This document shows, piece after piece, positions 43,481 to 53,039 of a stretch of 64,000 nt of DNA. Below the pieces are notes generated by a model. It ran no database searches and was not told the origin of the DNA. It saw nothing but the letters and a program-made list of their open reading frames with translations. How positions within the stretch are numbered: the stretch's first letter is position 1; every line of letters begins with the position of its first letter. Source of the DNA: DATKNA01 sp963755755. GTDB lineage: Bacteria > Actinomycetota > Actinomycetes > Actinomycetales > Kineosporiaceae. Made by a program: the position numbers and the translations under genes. The DNA is taken from NCBI GenBank assembly GCA_963755755.1, contig CAVWLJ010000015.1, forward strand, positions 1 through 64,000, written 5' to 3'.

Positions 43481-43661
43481 GTGAGCGAGCCAGCAGCGCA
43501 CCGGCCCGAGCCGGTCCGGGACGCCGACCGGGACGCCGACCGGGACGCCGACGACGTCGCCGTCGGCCTCCGCCGCGACGTCGTCCGAACGGGCGCAGGC
43601 GCAGGCGATCCACGAGCTCAGCGAGCCCGAGCGGCTCGACGGCTCGCAGGGGCCGGTGTGA
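43481..43661 (+). CDS. Small hypothetical protein with acidic repeat
   Basis: GTG 43481 opens a short frame with DADRDADRDADD encoded by three 12-base repeats. One base shift near 43563 gives ASAATSSERAQAQAIHELSE, PERLDGSQGPV and a TGA at 43659-43661. The second half has the look of a real helix and end. The next small frame starts at GTG 43658, overlapping this stop. Unknown function; it stands between DUF3097 and the CIRCE element. Confidence 0.45.
43518..43553 (+). repeat. Three tandem 12-base repeats
   Basis: The unit GGGACGCCGACC occurs at 43518 and 43530 and with one change at 43542. It is in frame and encodes Arg-Asp-Ala-Asp repeats in the small protein. Confidence 0.85.
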
Positions 43662-43755
43662 TCAAGGCCGTCGTCCTCGTCGTCCTCGCGCTGTTCGTCC
43701 TGCGCCTGGTCGTCGCCGCGTTCCGCGATCGGCGTGATCCTCCCGGCCGGTCCTC
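43658..43755 (+). CDS. Possible single-pass small membrane protein
   Basis: GTG 43658 overlaps the preceding TGA (GTGA). It encodes VIKAVVLVVLALFVLRLVVA followed by a basic AFRDRRD segment, a typical single-helix membrane peptide. No in-frame stop follows before the hrcA gene, so its end is unresolved and given only approximately; a one-base error in the basic tail is likely. Low confidence. Confidence 0.35.
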
Positions 43756-43785
43756 CCGGGACGCGCGCGCGCCGGAGGACGTAAA

Positions 43786-43812
43786 CTGGCACTCGTCCGT
43801 CCCGAGTGCCAG
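43786..43812 (+). promoter_or_regulatory. CIRCE operator
   Basis: CTGGCACTC and GAGTGCCAG, separated by nine bases, match the HrcA-binding CIRCE element (consensus TTAGCACTC-N9-GAGTGCTAA) with a fully symmetrical inverted repeat. It lies 44 bases before hrcA, implying autoregulation of hrcA-dnaJ by the heat-shock repressor. Confidence 0.95.
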
Positions 43813-43856
43813 GAGAAGAGCCGTCGGGAGGACGCGTGCGAGGAGGAGGTGGCCCG

Positions 43857-44877
43857 ATGAGCGAGGAGCGCAGGCTCGCCGTGCTGCGGGCCATCGTCGA
43901 GGACTACGTGCAGACCCGGGAGCCGGTGGGCTCCAAGGCCCTCGTCGAGCGGCACGCGCTCGGGGTGTCGCCGGCGACGATCCGCAACGACATGGCCTCC
44001 CTCGAGGAGGAGGGCCTGATCGCGCAGCCGCACACGAGCGCGGGCCGGATCCCCACGGACAAGGGGTACCGGCTGTTCGTGGACCGGCTGAGCACGGTGA
44101 AGCCGCTGTCGTCGCCGGAGAAGAAGGCCATCCAGACGCTGCTCGACGGCGCGGTCGACCTCGACGACGTCGTCGACCGCACCGTGCGGCTGCTCGCGCA
44201 GCTGACCCACCAGGTCGCCGTCGTCCAGTACCCCTCGCTGACCCGGTCGACCGTCCGGCACGTCGAGCTCGTCCCGCTGGGCGGCGGGCGGCTGCTCGTC
44301 GTCCTCATCACGAACACCGGGCGGGTGGAGCAGAGGTTCGTGGACGTCGGGCACGACCCGGCGGAGGCGATCCTGACGGAGCTGCGGAACCGGCTCAACG
44401 GGGCGGTCGCCGGACGCCGGCTGACCGAGGTCAGGGCGCTCGTCGCGGACCTGCCGGCGGGGTTCGCCGCCGAGGAGCGGCCGCTCGTGCGGGTCGTGCT
44501 CGACGCCCTCGAGGACACCCTGGCGGTGGAGCGCGAGGAGCGGATCGTGCTGGCCGGCACGGCCAACCTGGCCCGCGTCGGGCACCGACTTCGTCGGCTC
44601 CATCGGGCCGGTGCTGGAGGCGCTCGAGGAGCAGGTGGTGCTGCTCAAGCTGCTCACCGAGATGGCCGCGGACACCGGCGGCATCGGCGTCCGGATCGGC
44701 CGCGAGCACCAGCACGTCGGGCTGTACGAGACGGCCGTCGTCGCCAGTGGTTACGGTGGCGAGGGCGAGGTCGTCGCACGCCTCGGCGTCCTCGGCCCGA
44801 CCCGGATGGACTACCCCACGACGATCGCCGCCGTCCGCGCCGTCGCCCGCTACGTGTCCCGGATCCTGGCGTCATGA
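43857..44877 (+). CDS. hrcA: Heat-inducible transcription repressor HrcA (frameshifted)
   Basis: Start is ATG 43857 after AGGAGGAGG. The winged-helix N-terminus reads VLRAIVEDYVQTREPVGSKA, LGVSPATIRNDMASLEEEGL and QPHTSAGRIPTDKGYRLFVD. One extra G near 44580 separates TANLARV from GTDFVGSIGPVLEALEEQVV and the ending GEVVARLGVLGPTRMDYPTT. The length is one base over a multiple of three. It represses chaperone genes by binding CIRCE and is released through GroEL titration; the CIRCE site just upstream supports this. Confidence 0.95.
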
Positions 44878-44902
44878 GCGTTCCTTTGAGTTACGGAGAC
44901 CG

Positions 44903-46022
44903 GTGAGCGACTACTACGACACCCTCGGCGTGTCACGCGACGCGTCGGCGGAGGAGATCAAGAAGGCCTACCGGAAGCTGGCCCGCCAGCTCCACCCGGA
45001 CGTGAACCCCGGGCCCGAGGCCGAGGACCGCTTCAAGGAGGTCGGCCGCGCCTACGAGGTGCTGAGCAACCCCGAGAAGCGGCAGGCGTACGACATGGGT
45101 GTCGACGTCAACGGCAACGGCGGTGGCTTCGGCGCCGGCTTCGGCTTCAGCGACATCTTCGACACGTTCTTCGGTGCCGGTGCTGCCGGCGCCCGAGGGC
45201 CGGTGCCGCGGCAGCGGCGCGGTCAGGACGCCCTGATCCGGCTCGACGTCGACCTCACCGAGGCGGCGTTCGGCGGGCAGCGCGACCTCACCCTCGACAC
45301 GGCCGTCGTGTGCCCGACGTGCAACGGCACCTGCTGCCAGCCCGGCACGTCGCCGCGCGTCTGCGAGGTCTGCGGGGGCCGCGGCCAGATCCAGCGGGTG
45401 GCGCGGTCCTTCCTGGGGCAGGTGATGACGACGCAGCCGTGCGCGCCTGCCACGGCTACGGCACCGTCATCCCGGACCCCTGCCTCGAGTGCTCCGGCGA
45501 GGGCCGGGTCCGCACCCGCAGGACCATCACCATGAAGATCCCCGCCGGGGTCGACACCGGCACCCGGATCCAGCTCGCCGGCAAGGGCGAGGTCGGTCCG
45601 GCCGGCGGCCCGCCCGGCGACCTCTACGTCGAGATCGTGGAGAAGCCGCACCCGACGTTCAGCCGGCGCGGCGACGACATCCACTGCACGCTCGAGGTGC
45701 CGATGACCGCCGCGGCGCTCGGGACGACGGTCGAGCTCGCGACGCTCGAGGGCGTGGAGCAGGTCGACGTCCGGCCCGGCACGCAGTCCGGCGAGATCCA
45801 GACCCTGCGCGGGCTTCGGGATCACCCACCTGCGCGGCAACGGGCCGCGGCGACCTCGTCGTCCACATGTCGGTGCTCACGCCGACCCGGCTCGACGAGC
45901 CGCAGGAGGAGCTCCTGCGCGAGTTCGCCCGGCTGCGCGGCGAGGAGCGGCCCGCGGGCCGGATGGCGCCGGCCCACCAGGGCGTGTTCTCGAAGCTGCG
46001 CGACCGCATCGCCGGCCGCTGA
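44903..46022 (+). CDS. dnaJ: Chaperone DnaJ, HrcA-linked copy (frameshifted)
   Basis: Start is GTG 44903, after GGAGAC. J-domain: YYDTLGVSRDASAEEIKKAY, ARQLHPDVNPG (HPD present). A Gly/Phe region and a zinc domain follow with four Cys pairs; the first one reads CPTCNGTC where CxxCxGxG is expected. Frame corrections are needed near 45447 (one missing base; PCAACHGYGTV), 45815 and 45845 (one extra base each). The C-terminal peptide-binding domain ends EELLREFARLRGEERP. It acts as co-chaperone with DnaK and is regulated through CIRCE with hrcA. Confidence 0.93.
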
Positions 46023-46029
46023 TCCGGGC

Positions 46030-46787
46030 GTGACCGCGCCGCTCTACCTCGTCGAGCCGGAGGCCCTGGCGGGCGTCCGCGCCGGCGACCTGTTCGTGCT
46101 CGACGGGGACGAGGGCCACCACGCGGCGACCGTGCGGCGCGCCCGGCCCGGCGAGACGCTGCTGGTCGCATCCGGGGAGGGGCTCGTCGCCCGGGGCGTC
46201 GTCGAGGACGTCGCGGCGTCGCGCGGTGCGGCTGCGGGTCGAGTCGGTCGCCGTCGACGGCGCCGCCGGCGCCGCGGCTCGTGCTCGTGCAGGCCCTGGC
46301 GAAGGGCGGCCGCGACGAGCTGGCGGTCGAGACGGCCACCGAGCTCGGCGTCGACGCCGTCGTGCCGTGGCAGTCGGCGCGCAGCGTCGTGGTGTGGTCG
46401 GGGGAGCGGGGCGAGCGGTCCCGCCGCAAGTGGGGGACGACGGTGCGCGCGGCGGCGAAGCAGGCCCGCCGGGCCATCGTCCCGCTGGTGCGGCCGACGG
46501 TCACGACGGCGCAGCTGGCGGCGTCCGTGCCGGCGGCCGCCGCGCGTGGTCGTCCTGCACGAGGACGCCGAGCTGCCGGTGACCGCCGTCCCGCTGCCCG
46601 CAGCGGGCACGGACGGCGAGGTCTGGGTCGTCGTCGGCCCGGAGGGCGGCATCAGCGACGCGCGAGCTCGACGAGCTCACCGCCGCCGGTGCGGTCGCCG
46701 GTCCGGCTCGGGCCGCACGTGCTGCGCTCGTCGTCCGCCGGGCCGGCCGCGCTCGCGGTGCTCTCGGCACGCCTGGGCCGGTGGTGA
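46030..46787 (+). CDS. rsmE: 16S rRNA (uracil-1498-N3)-methyltransferase (multiply frameshifted)
   Basis: Start is GTG 46030, seven bases after dnaJ. RsmE blocks: PLYLVEPEALAGVRAGDLFV, GDEGHHAATVRRARPGETLL, VLVQALAKGGRDELAVETAT, ELGVDAVVPWQSARSVVVW, KWGTTVRAAAKQARRAIVPL and, near the end, EVWVVVGPEGGISD and LGPHVLRSSSAGPAALAVLS. The trefoil-knot SAM site is the VGPEGG and LGPHVLR pair. About five +1 shifts (near 46222, 46262, 46547, 46661 and 46700) break it. The gene order dnaJ-rsmE is widespread. Confidence 0.9.
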
Positions 46788-46798
46788 CGCCGGCCGCG

Positions 46799-48046
46799 TC
46801 AGCCGACCACGAAGGCCTTCGAGTCGATCTCGTTGAGCCAGTCCGGCAGCGCCGCGCCGGCGCCGCCGGCCGCGGGCCTCGCGACCGGCGTGGTGAGCAC
46901 CGGGAGCGTCGGCTCCGGGCCGGTGCCGGTCCAGACCAGGAGCTCGTAGGTGCCCGGCTGGGCGAGGTCGAGGTCGATGCTCCAGTGCCCGCGCTCGCCG
47001 GGTTTCGGGGCCGCCGTGAAGCCGCTCTCCTCGCTGGTGCCGAGCCCGCAGCTGGGTGGCGAAGATCCGCCGGCCGTTCCGGTAGAGCGCGAGGTGGACG
47101 ACGCCGTCCGCGCGGGAGACCGCGTCGCCGGTGATCTGCTGGTGGCCGCGGGCGAAGTGCTGGCCCTGGGTGACGTCCCCGATCCAGACGTCCGCGCGCG
47201 GGTCCTGGTAGCCCTTGAGGTACGCGTACCGCACCATCCCGGGGCTGGGGTCGCGGTCGAGCTGGGACATCCCGAACAGGGCGGCGCCGCGCCGGCCCTC
47301 GAGGGTGATGCTCACCGGGCCGCAGCCCCGGCTGCTTGTAGCCCGCCGTCCTTGACCCTGCTGGGCGTCCCCGCGCTGCTCTCGGCGACCGAGGCCGCGG
47401 CGGTCGCCGTCCAGACGATCTGCTGACTGGCGATCAGGGCGTCCGCCTTGCTGACGCCGGGAGCCGGCTGCGGCGCGGGCGAGATGTCGACCTTGATCTG
47501 CGCCCCGGTGACGCTGCGCCGTCACCGTCGTGTCCGCCGAGGCGGCGAACGAGCGTCGTGTAGTGCGGGTCGAGCGGCTTCGTCGCCACGGCGAGGCGGA
47601 CGGCGTCGGCGACCATGTGCGCCTCGTCGTCGGCCGTCGTGGCCCGGAACTCCCGGAACAGCACCGTGCGGCCGCCTTGCCGCCCGGTGACGTAGACGGG
47701 CACCGTCGCCGCCGGCGTGCTCCTCGCCTCGTTCTGGTCCATGGTCGCGACGAGGGCGCCGCTCGCGACGCGGCGCTGCGTCCCGGGCCTGGCCGCGCCA
47801 GCGGACGACGAGGCCGCCGGCGCCCACCAGCAGCAGGACGACCGCGGCGGCGGCAAGCAGCGGCGCGGACCGGCGCAACAGGCGGGTGCCCCTGGTCGGC
47901 GCCTGGCGGGCGATCTCGGCGCGGATCCGGCTCAGGCCGTCCAGGCTCGGCTGCACGGCGTCCGCCTCGCGGTGCAGGACGGCCTGCAGCAGCGTCGCGG
48001 TCGGGTCGTCGTCGGGGAGGTCGTCGAGGCGGAACTCGTCCCTCAT
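46799..48046 (-). CDS. GerMN/Gmad2-domain membrane protein partnered with an ECF sigma factor (frameshifted)
   Basis: ATG 48046 overlaps the sigma-factor stop (ATGA). A short cytoplasmic region (RDEFRLDDLPDDDPTATLLQ) and one TM (APLLAAAAVVLLLVGAGGLV) precede an outer part. After shifts between 47780 and 47850 it reads VPVYVTGRQGGRTVLFREFR, ADAVRLAVATKPLDPHYTTL and (after 47520) QIKVDISPAPQPAPGVSKAD with ASQQIVWTATAAASV, matching a GerMN domain. The C-terminal part (SITLEGRRGAALFGMSQLDR onward, shift near 47050) resembles Gmad2, the Ig-like domain usually found beside GerMN. It probably acts as an anti-sigma factor or sensor. Confidence 0.65.
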
Positions 48047-48669
48047 GGGCGCGCCGCCTCCGCCCGTTCGAGGGCGGTCCGCAGCGCGGCGAGGCCGCGG
48101 TGCGCGTGGCTCTTGACCGCGCCCTTGGTGAGGCCGAGCGTCTGTGCGATGTCCTGCTCGGAGAGGTCGGCGTAGTAGCGCAGGACGAGGACCTCCTGCT
48201 GCCGGCGGGAGAGCGTGCGGAGCGCGGCCATCACCCGCGCGTCCTCGGTGGCCTGCACGGCGCGCTCCTCCGGGCCCGCGGGCTCCGGCGGGCCCGGCTG
48301 GCGGTAGCGCTCCTCCACGCCCCGGTGCCGCAGTGCGGACCGGGCGTTGTTGATCACAGTGGTGCGGAGGTAGCCGTGCGCGGCACCGGGATCGGCCAGC
48401 GAGGTCCAGCGGCGGTGGAGCGAGACGAAGGCGTCCTGCACGAGCTCCTCGGCCATCGAGGCGTCGCGCGTGAGCAGCGTCGCCAGCCGGACCAGGGGGT
48501 ACCAGTGGGCGGTGTAGAGGACGCCGACGGCCTCGTCCGCCGAGCGCGGTGCTGCGGACGGTGACCCTTCCCCGGCGTCGTCCAGCCCGTGCTCCTCCCC
48601 GCCGGTCCGCAGCGCCCCGACGCGCGACCGCCCCCGCACCGTGCGCAGGGGCAGGTCCATCGTCGTCAC
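48043..48669 (-). CDS. ECF sigma factor, SigE/SigM-like family
   Basis: The protein is 208 residues from ATG 48669. Region 2 is VLYTAHWYPLVRLATLLTRD with EELVQDAFVSLHRRW; region 4 is LSRRQQEVLVLRYYADLSEQ with DIAQTLGLTKGAVKSHAHRG. It matches the actinobacterial SigE-family ECF group that lacks an autoregulatory extension. It is coupled by ATGA overlap to the membrane GerMN protein, which suggests control by envelope signals. The frame is clean. Confidence 0.9.
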   Translation of the reverse strand: MTTMDLPLRTVRGRSRVGALRTGGEEHGLDDAGEGSPSAAPRSADEAVGVLYTAHWYPLVRLATLLTRDASMAEELVQDAFVSLHRRWTSLADPGAAHGYLRTTVINNARSALRHRGVEERYRQPGPPEPAGPEERAVQATEDARVMAALRTLSRRQQEVLVLRYYADLSEQDIAQTLGLTKGAVKSHAHRGLAALRTALERAEAARP

Positions 48670-48803
48670 ATCCTGCTGGACGTCCTGGTCGCGGCGCCGG
48701 TTGACGCCTGCGGCGGATCTCGTGCAAGAACACTAGAGTCGCACCGCGAACGGACGGCATGAGTCGGAGTACTCATCAGGCGGAGCGGGCGGGAGGAGCG
48801 TCG

Positions 48804-49155
48804 ATGGCGGCGGAGGACGGGTGCCTGTTCTGCGGGATCGTCGCCGGTGACGTGCCGGCGGAGGTCGTCAGGATCGGTGAGCGGGTGATCGCCTTCCGCG
48901 ACGTCAACCCCCAGGCGCCGCTGCACGCCCTCGTCATCCCGCGGGACCACCACCGCGACGTGCCCGCGCTCGCCGCGGCGGACCCGCGAGGCGCTGGCCG
49001 AGCTCGTCGAGGTGGGAGCGGCGCTCGCCGCCGGCGCCGGGGAGAACGGCGCGTTCCGGCTCGTCTTCAACACCGGGGCCGAGACCGGCCAGTCCGTCTT
49101 CCACGTGCACGGCCACGTGCTCGCAGGCCGTCCTTTCGGGTGGCCACCGGGGTGA
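48804..49155 (+). CDS. HIT-family nucleotide-binding protein (HinT-like), frameshifted
   Basis: Start is ATG 48804 after GGAGG. CLFCGIVAGDVPAEVV, IAFRDVNPQAPLHALVIPRD and, following one extra base near 48988, TGQSVFHVHGHVLAGRPFGW contain the HIT motif HVHGHVLAGR (HxHxH). The length is one base over a multiple of three. Such proteins hydrolyse purine nucleoside phosphoramidates. In actinobacteria a HIT gene often stands between rsmE and phoH, as here. Confidence 0.9.
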
Positions 49156-49233
49156 CGCCGGTACGATAGGGGGACTGGCCCGCCGTTCCGCGGGCCTGCA
49201 CCTCGTGCGAAGGGTGGCCGGCTCCCAGCCGAC

Positions 49234-50297
49234 ATGACAGACCAGACAGACGGCTTCACCTCGGGCGCCGCCGGCGCCCAGGCCGTGCACAAGATCGTCG
49301 TTCCGTCCGACGTCGTCATGGTGTCCCTGCTCGGGGCGCGCGACGAGGTGCTGCGCACCGTCGAGCGTGCCTTCCCACGGGCGGACGTCCATGTGCGCGG
49401 CAACGAGATCACCGTCTCGGGTCCGCACGGCGAGGTCGCCCTCGTCGAGCGGCTCATCGACGAGTTGCTCGCCGTGCTCTCCTCCGGTCAGGCGCTCTCG
49501 CCGGACGCCGTGGAGCGCGCGGTGGGCATGCTCCGGCAGCAGACCTCCGAGCGGCCCGCCGACGTCCTGACCCTCAACATCCTCTCGAACCGCGGCCGGA
49601 CGATCCGGCCGAAGACGCTGAACCAGAAGCGGTACGTCGACGCGATCGACGACCACACCATCGTCTTCGGCATCGGCCCCGCCGGAACCGGCAAGACCTA
49701 CCTGGCGATGGCGAAGGCCGTGCAGGCGCTGCAGGCCAAGCGGGTCAACCGGATCATCCTCACCCGGCCGGCCGTCGAGGCGGGGGAGCGGCTGGGCTTC
49801 CTGCCCGGGACGCTGAACGAGAAGATCGATCCGTATCTGCGGCCGCTGTACGACGCGCTGCACGACATGATCGACCCCGAGACGATCCCTCGGTCTGATG
49901 GCGGCCGGAACCATCGAGGTCGCGCCACTCGCCTACATGCGTGGAAGAACCCTGAACGACGCGTTCATCATTCTCGACGAGGCGCAGAACACCTCTCCCG
50001 AGCAGATGAAGATGTTCCTCACCCGGCTCGGGTTCGGGGCGAAGATGGTCGTGACCGGCGACGTCACGCAGGTCGACCTGCCGTCGGGCACGCAGTCGGG
50101 GTTGCGCATCGTCCGCGACATCCTGGACGGCATCGAGGACGTCCACTTCGCCGAGCTGACGAGCTCCGACGTCGTCCGGCACCGGCTGGTCAGCGAGATC
50201 GTCGACGCGTACAGCCGCTGGGACGCCACTGCAGGCCGGCGAGGGGTCGCGCCCGGCGTCCGGCCGCGACGTCCGCCGCCGGCAGCAGCGGCGCTGA
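49234..50297 (+). CDS. phoH: PhoH-like ATPase (two frameshifts)
   Basis: Start is ATG 49234. N-terminal KH-like part: DVVMVSLLGARDEVLRTVER, ADVHVRGNEITVSGP. The ATPase follows: Walker A FGIGPAGTGKTYLAMAKAV, RVNRIILTRPAVEAGERLGF, then after one extra base near 49892, GTIEVAPLAYMRGRTLNDAF, Walker B IILDEAQNTSPEQMKMFLTR, VVTGDVTQVDLPSGTQSGLR. A second extra base near 50230 exposes the tail LQAGEGSRPASGRDVRRRQQ. The role in RNA metabolism and ribosome assembly is inferred from linkage to ybeY, which starts 12 bases later. Confidence 0.93.
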
Positions 50298-50308
50298 CGG
50301 GGGGCGTG

Positions 50309-50794
50309 GTGAGCGTCGAGGTCAACAACGAGAGCGGCGTCGAGGCCGACGAGTCCGAGATCGTCGCCCTCGCCCGGCACGTGCTCGGGCAGATGCGGGT
50401 CAACCCGCAGGCCGAGCTCTCGATCGTGCTCGTCGACGAGAGTGCGATGGAGCAGCTGCACGTCCAGTGGATGGACGAGCCCGGCCCGACCGACGTCCTC
50501 TCCTTCCCCATGGACGAGTTGCGGCCCGGCGTCGACGGCGAGGAGTCCGCGCCCGGGCTGCTCGGCGACGTCGTCCTGTGCCCGCAGGTCGCCGCCCGCC
50601 AGGCCCAGCAGGCCGGGCACACCACGCAGGACGAGCTCCTCCTGCTCACCACCCACGGCATCCTCCACCTGCTCGGCTACGACCACGCCGAGCCCGACGA
50701 GGAGCGCGAGATGTTCGGCCTGCAGCGCCGGCTGCTGCTGACGTTCCTCGCCGGCCGGGAGGCGGACCGGGACGCCGGGAAGGGGGCGCCGTGA
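50309..50794 (+). CDS. ybeY: Endoribonuclease YbeY
   Basis: A 161-residue protein from GTG 50309 (GTG 50306 also possible). The zinc site is TTHGILHLLGYDHAEPDEER (HxxxHxxxxxH); other family blocks are LSIVLVDESAMEQLHVQWMD and GPTDVLSFPMDELRP, LLGDVVLCPQVAARQA. It functions in 16S rRNA 3'-end maturation and ribosome quality control. It overlaps the next gene (GTGA). The frame is clean. Confidence 0.95.
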   Translation: MSVEVNNESGVEADESEIVALARHVLGQMRVNPQAELSIVLVDESAMEQLHVQWMDEPGPTDVLSFPMDELRPGVDGEESAPGLLGDVVLCPQVAARQAQQAGHTTQDELLLLTTHGILHLLGYDHAEPDEEREMFGLQRRLLLTFLAGREADRDAGKGAP

Positions 50795-52110
50795 CCACCG
50801 GCGACGTCCGCCTCGTCGTCGTGGCGCTCGTCCTCGTGCTCCTCGCCGGCGCGCTCGCGGCGTCCGAGGCCGCTCTCGCCCGGGTCTCCCGGGCCCGGGC
50901 CGGGCGAGCTCGTGGACGCCGGTCAGCGCGGCTCGCAGGCCCTCGCACGGGTCGCGGAGGACCCGGCGCCGACGCTGAGCGTCTCCACGTTCCTGCGCGT
51001 GCTCGCCGAGTCCGGGGCGGCCGTGCTGCTCACCGTCGTCTACCTCGACATCATCGGCTCGGGCTGGCGCGCGGTCGCGGCGGCGATCGCGACGATGACG
51101 GCGCTGAGCTTCGTCGCCGTCGGCGTCGGGCCGACGGACGCTGGGGCGCCAGCACGCCGACCGGGTCGGGCTGGTGGCGGCCCCGATCATGGTCGCGCTG
51201 ACCCGGGTGCTCGGACCGCTCGCCCGGCTGCTCGTGCTCGTCGGCAACCTGCTCACGCCCGGCCCGGGCTACCGCGACGGGCCGTTCGCCTCGGAGGCGG
51301 AGCTGCGCGAACTCGTCGACATCGCCGAGCAGAGCGAGCTCATCGAGGCCGGCGAGCGCGAGATGATCCACTCGGTCTTCGAGCTCGGCGACACGCTGGT
51401 ACGCGAGGTCATGGTCCCGCGCACCGCGCTCGTCTCGGTCGAGTCGGGGACGACGCTGCGCTCGGCGATGTCGCTGTTCCTCCGGTCGGGCTTCTCCCGG
51501 GTGCCGGTGGTGGGCGAGGGACTGGACGACGTCCGGGGCGTCGTCTACCTCAAGGACGTCGCCCGGCGCATGCACGAGGACCCGGTCCGGGGGCCGGGCG
51601 AGGCCGGTGGACGTCGTGGCGCGCGAGGCGCACTTCGTGCCGGACAGCAAGCCCGCCGACGAGCTGCTGCGGGAGATGCAGCGCAGCGCCAACCACGTGG
51701 CGATCGTCGTCGACGAGTACGGCGGCACCGCCGGCATGGTGACGCTGGAGGACCTGGTCGAGGAGATCGTCGGGGAGATCGCCGACGAGTACGACCACGA
51801 GGAGCCGGACGTCGAGAAGCTCGGCGACGACGCCTACCGCGTCCCCTCCCGGCTGCACGTCGAGGACCTCGGCGAGCTCTTCGGCCTCGAGCTCGAGGAC
51901 GAGGAGGTCGACACCGTCGGCGGCCTGCTCGCCAAGGCGCTCGGCCGGGTGCCGATCGCCGGCGCGTCCGCCGAGGTCGGCGGGCTCGTCCTCACCGCGG
52001 AGCGCTTCGAGGGGCGGCGCAACCAGCTGGCGACCGTGCTCGTGCGGCGTGCCGAGGAGCCGGCCGAGGCCGCCGAGCCCGCCGAGCAGGACCGGGTCGC
52101 CGCCTCGTGA
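50791..52110 (+). CDS. CNNM/CorC-type membrane protein (hemolysin family; three frameshifts)
   Basis: GTG 50791 overlaps the ybeY stop. An N-terminal CNNM membrane domain (VVVALVLVLLAGALAASEAA, GSGWRAVAAAIATMTALSFV, VGLVAAPIMVALTRVLGPLA) is followed by the CBS pair (GEREMIHSVFELGDTLVREV, MVPRTALVSVESGTTLRSAM; VDEYGGTAGMVTLEDLVEEI) and a C-terminal CorC_HlyC domain (RVPSRLHVEDLGELFGLELE). Shifts of +1 near 50910, 51140 and 51600 give a total length divisible by three. Likely roles are magnesium or cobalt homeostasis. Conserved between ybeY and era. Confidence 0.9.
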
Positions 52111-53018
52111 GCGGCGAGCCGTTCAGGTCGGGCTTCGCGTGCCTCGTCGGCCGTCCGAACGCCGGCAAGTCGACCCTGACGAACGCTCTCGTCGGCGAGA
52201 AGGTCGCGATCACGTCGAGCCGGCCGCAGACGACGCGGCACGCGATCCGCGGCGTGGTCAACCGGCCCGAGGCGCAGCTCGTGCTCGTCGACACGCCCGG
52301 CCTGCACCGCCCCCGGACCCTGCTCGGCGAGCGGCTCAACGATCTGGTGCGGGAGACGCTGCTCGAGGTCGACGTGGTCGCCTTCTGCCTGCCCGCGAAC
52401 GAGAAGGTCGGGCCGGGAGACCGCTTCATCGCCGCCGAGCTGACGGAAGTCCGCCGCGGGCGCCCGCTCGTCGCCGTGGCGACCAAGGCGGACGCCGTCG
52501 ACCGCGGGCGGCTCACCGAGCACCTGCTCGCCGTGTCCGAGCTCGTCGACGCCGACGACGTGGTCCCGGTCTCCGCCGTCGACGGCTACCAGGTCGACCT
52601 CCTGGCGGACGTCCTCGTCTCGCACCTGCCGCCGGGGCCGCCGCTCTACCCGGAGGGCGAGCTGACGGACGAGCCGGAGAGCGTGCTCATCGCCGAGCTC
52701 GTCCGCGAGGCCGCGCTCGAGGGCGTGCGCGACGAGCTGCCGCACAGCCTCGCCGTCGTGCTGGACGAGATCGAGCCGCGCGAGGACCGGCCGGCGGACG
52801 ACCCCCTGCTCGACGTCCGGGTCATCCTGTTCGTCGAGCGGGAGAGCCAGAAGGCCATCGTCATCGGCCGGGGCGGGTCGCGGCTGCGCGAGGTCGGCAC
52901 CCGGGCGCGGCGCGAGATCCAGGCGTTGCTGGGGCAGCGCGTCCACCTCGACCTGCGGGTCAAGGTGGCCAAGGACTGGCAGCGCGACCCCAAGCAACTC
53001 CAGCGCCTCGGCTTCTGA
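52107..53018 (+). CDS. era: GTPase Era
   Basis: A 303-residue protein from GTG 52107, which overlaps the preceding stop. G1 is GRPNAGKSTLTNALVGEK, G2 lies in SSRPQTTRHAIRG, G3 is LVDTPGLHRPRTLLGERLND, G4 is ATKADAVDRGR. The C-terminal KH domain has ERESQKAIVIGRGGSRLREV and the end HLDLRVKVAKDWQRDPKQLQ. It binds 16S rRNA near its 3' end and joins YbeY in 30S maturation. Clean frame in an otherwise indel-rich region. Confidence 0.97.
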   Translation: MSGEPFRSGFACLVGRPNAGKSTLTNALVGEKVAITSSRPQTTRHAIRGVVNRPEAQLVLVDTPGLHRPRTLLGERLNDLVRETLLEVDVVAFCLPANEKVGPGDRFIAAELTEVRRGRPLVAVATKADAVDRGRLTEHLLAVSELVDADDVVPVSAVDGYQVDLLADVLVSHLPPGPPLYPEGELTDEPESVLIAELVREAALEGVRDELPHSLAVVLDEIEPREDRPADDPLLDVRVILFVERESQKAIVIGRGGSRLREVGTRARREIQALLGQRVHLDLRVKVAKDWQRDPKQLQRLGF

Positions 53019-53039
53019 CGCGCGCTGGCGGCGGTCCCG

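Noticed and set aside
43518..43553. CRISPR-like repeat array
   Set aside because: Three contiguous 12-base units without spacers, in frame within a small coding region.
43857..50297. Programmed +1 frameshifting as an explanation for broken hrcA, dnaJ, hemW and phoH
   Set aside because: The shift sites share no slippery sequence, stop codon or stimulatory structure and are too many per gene; sequence error explains them better.
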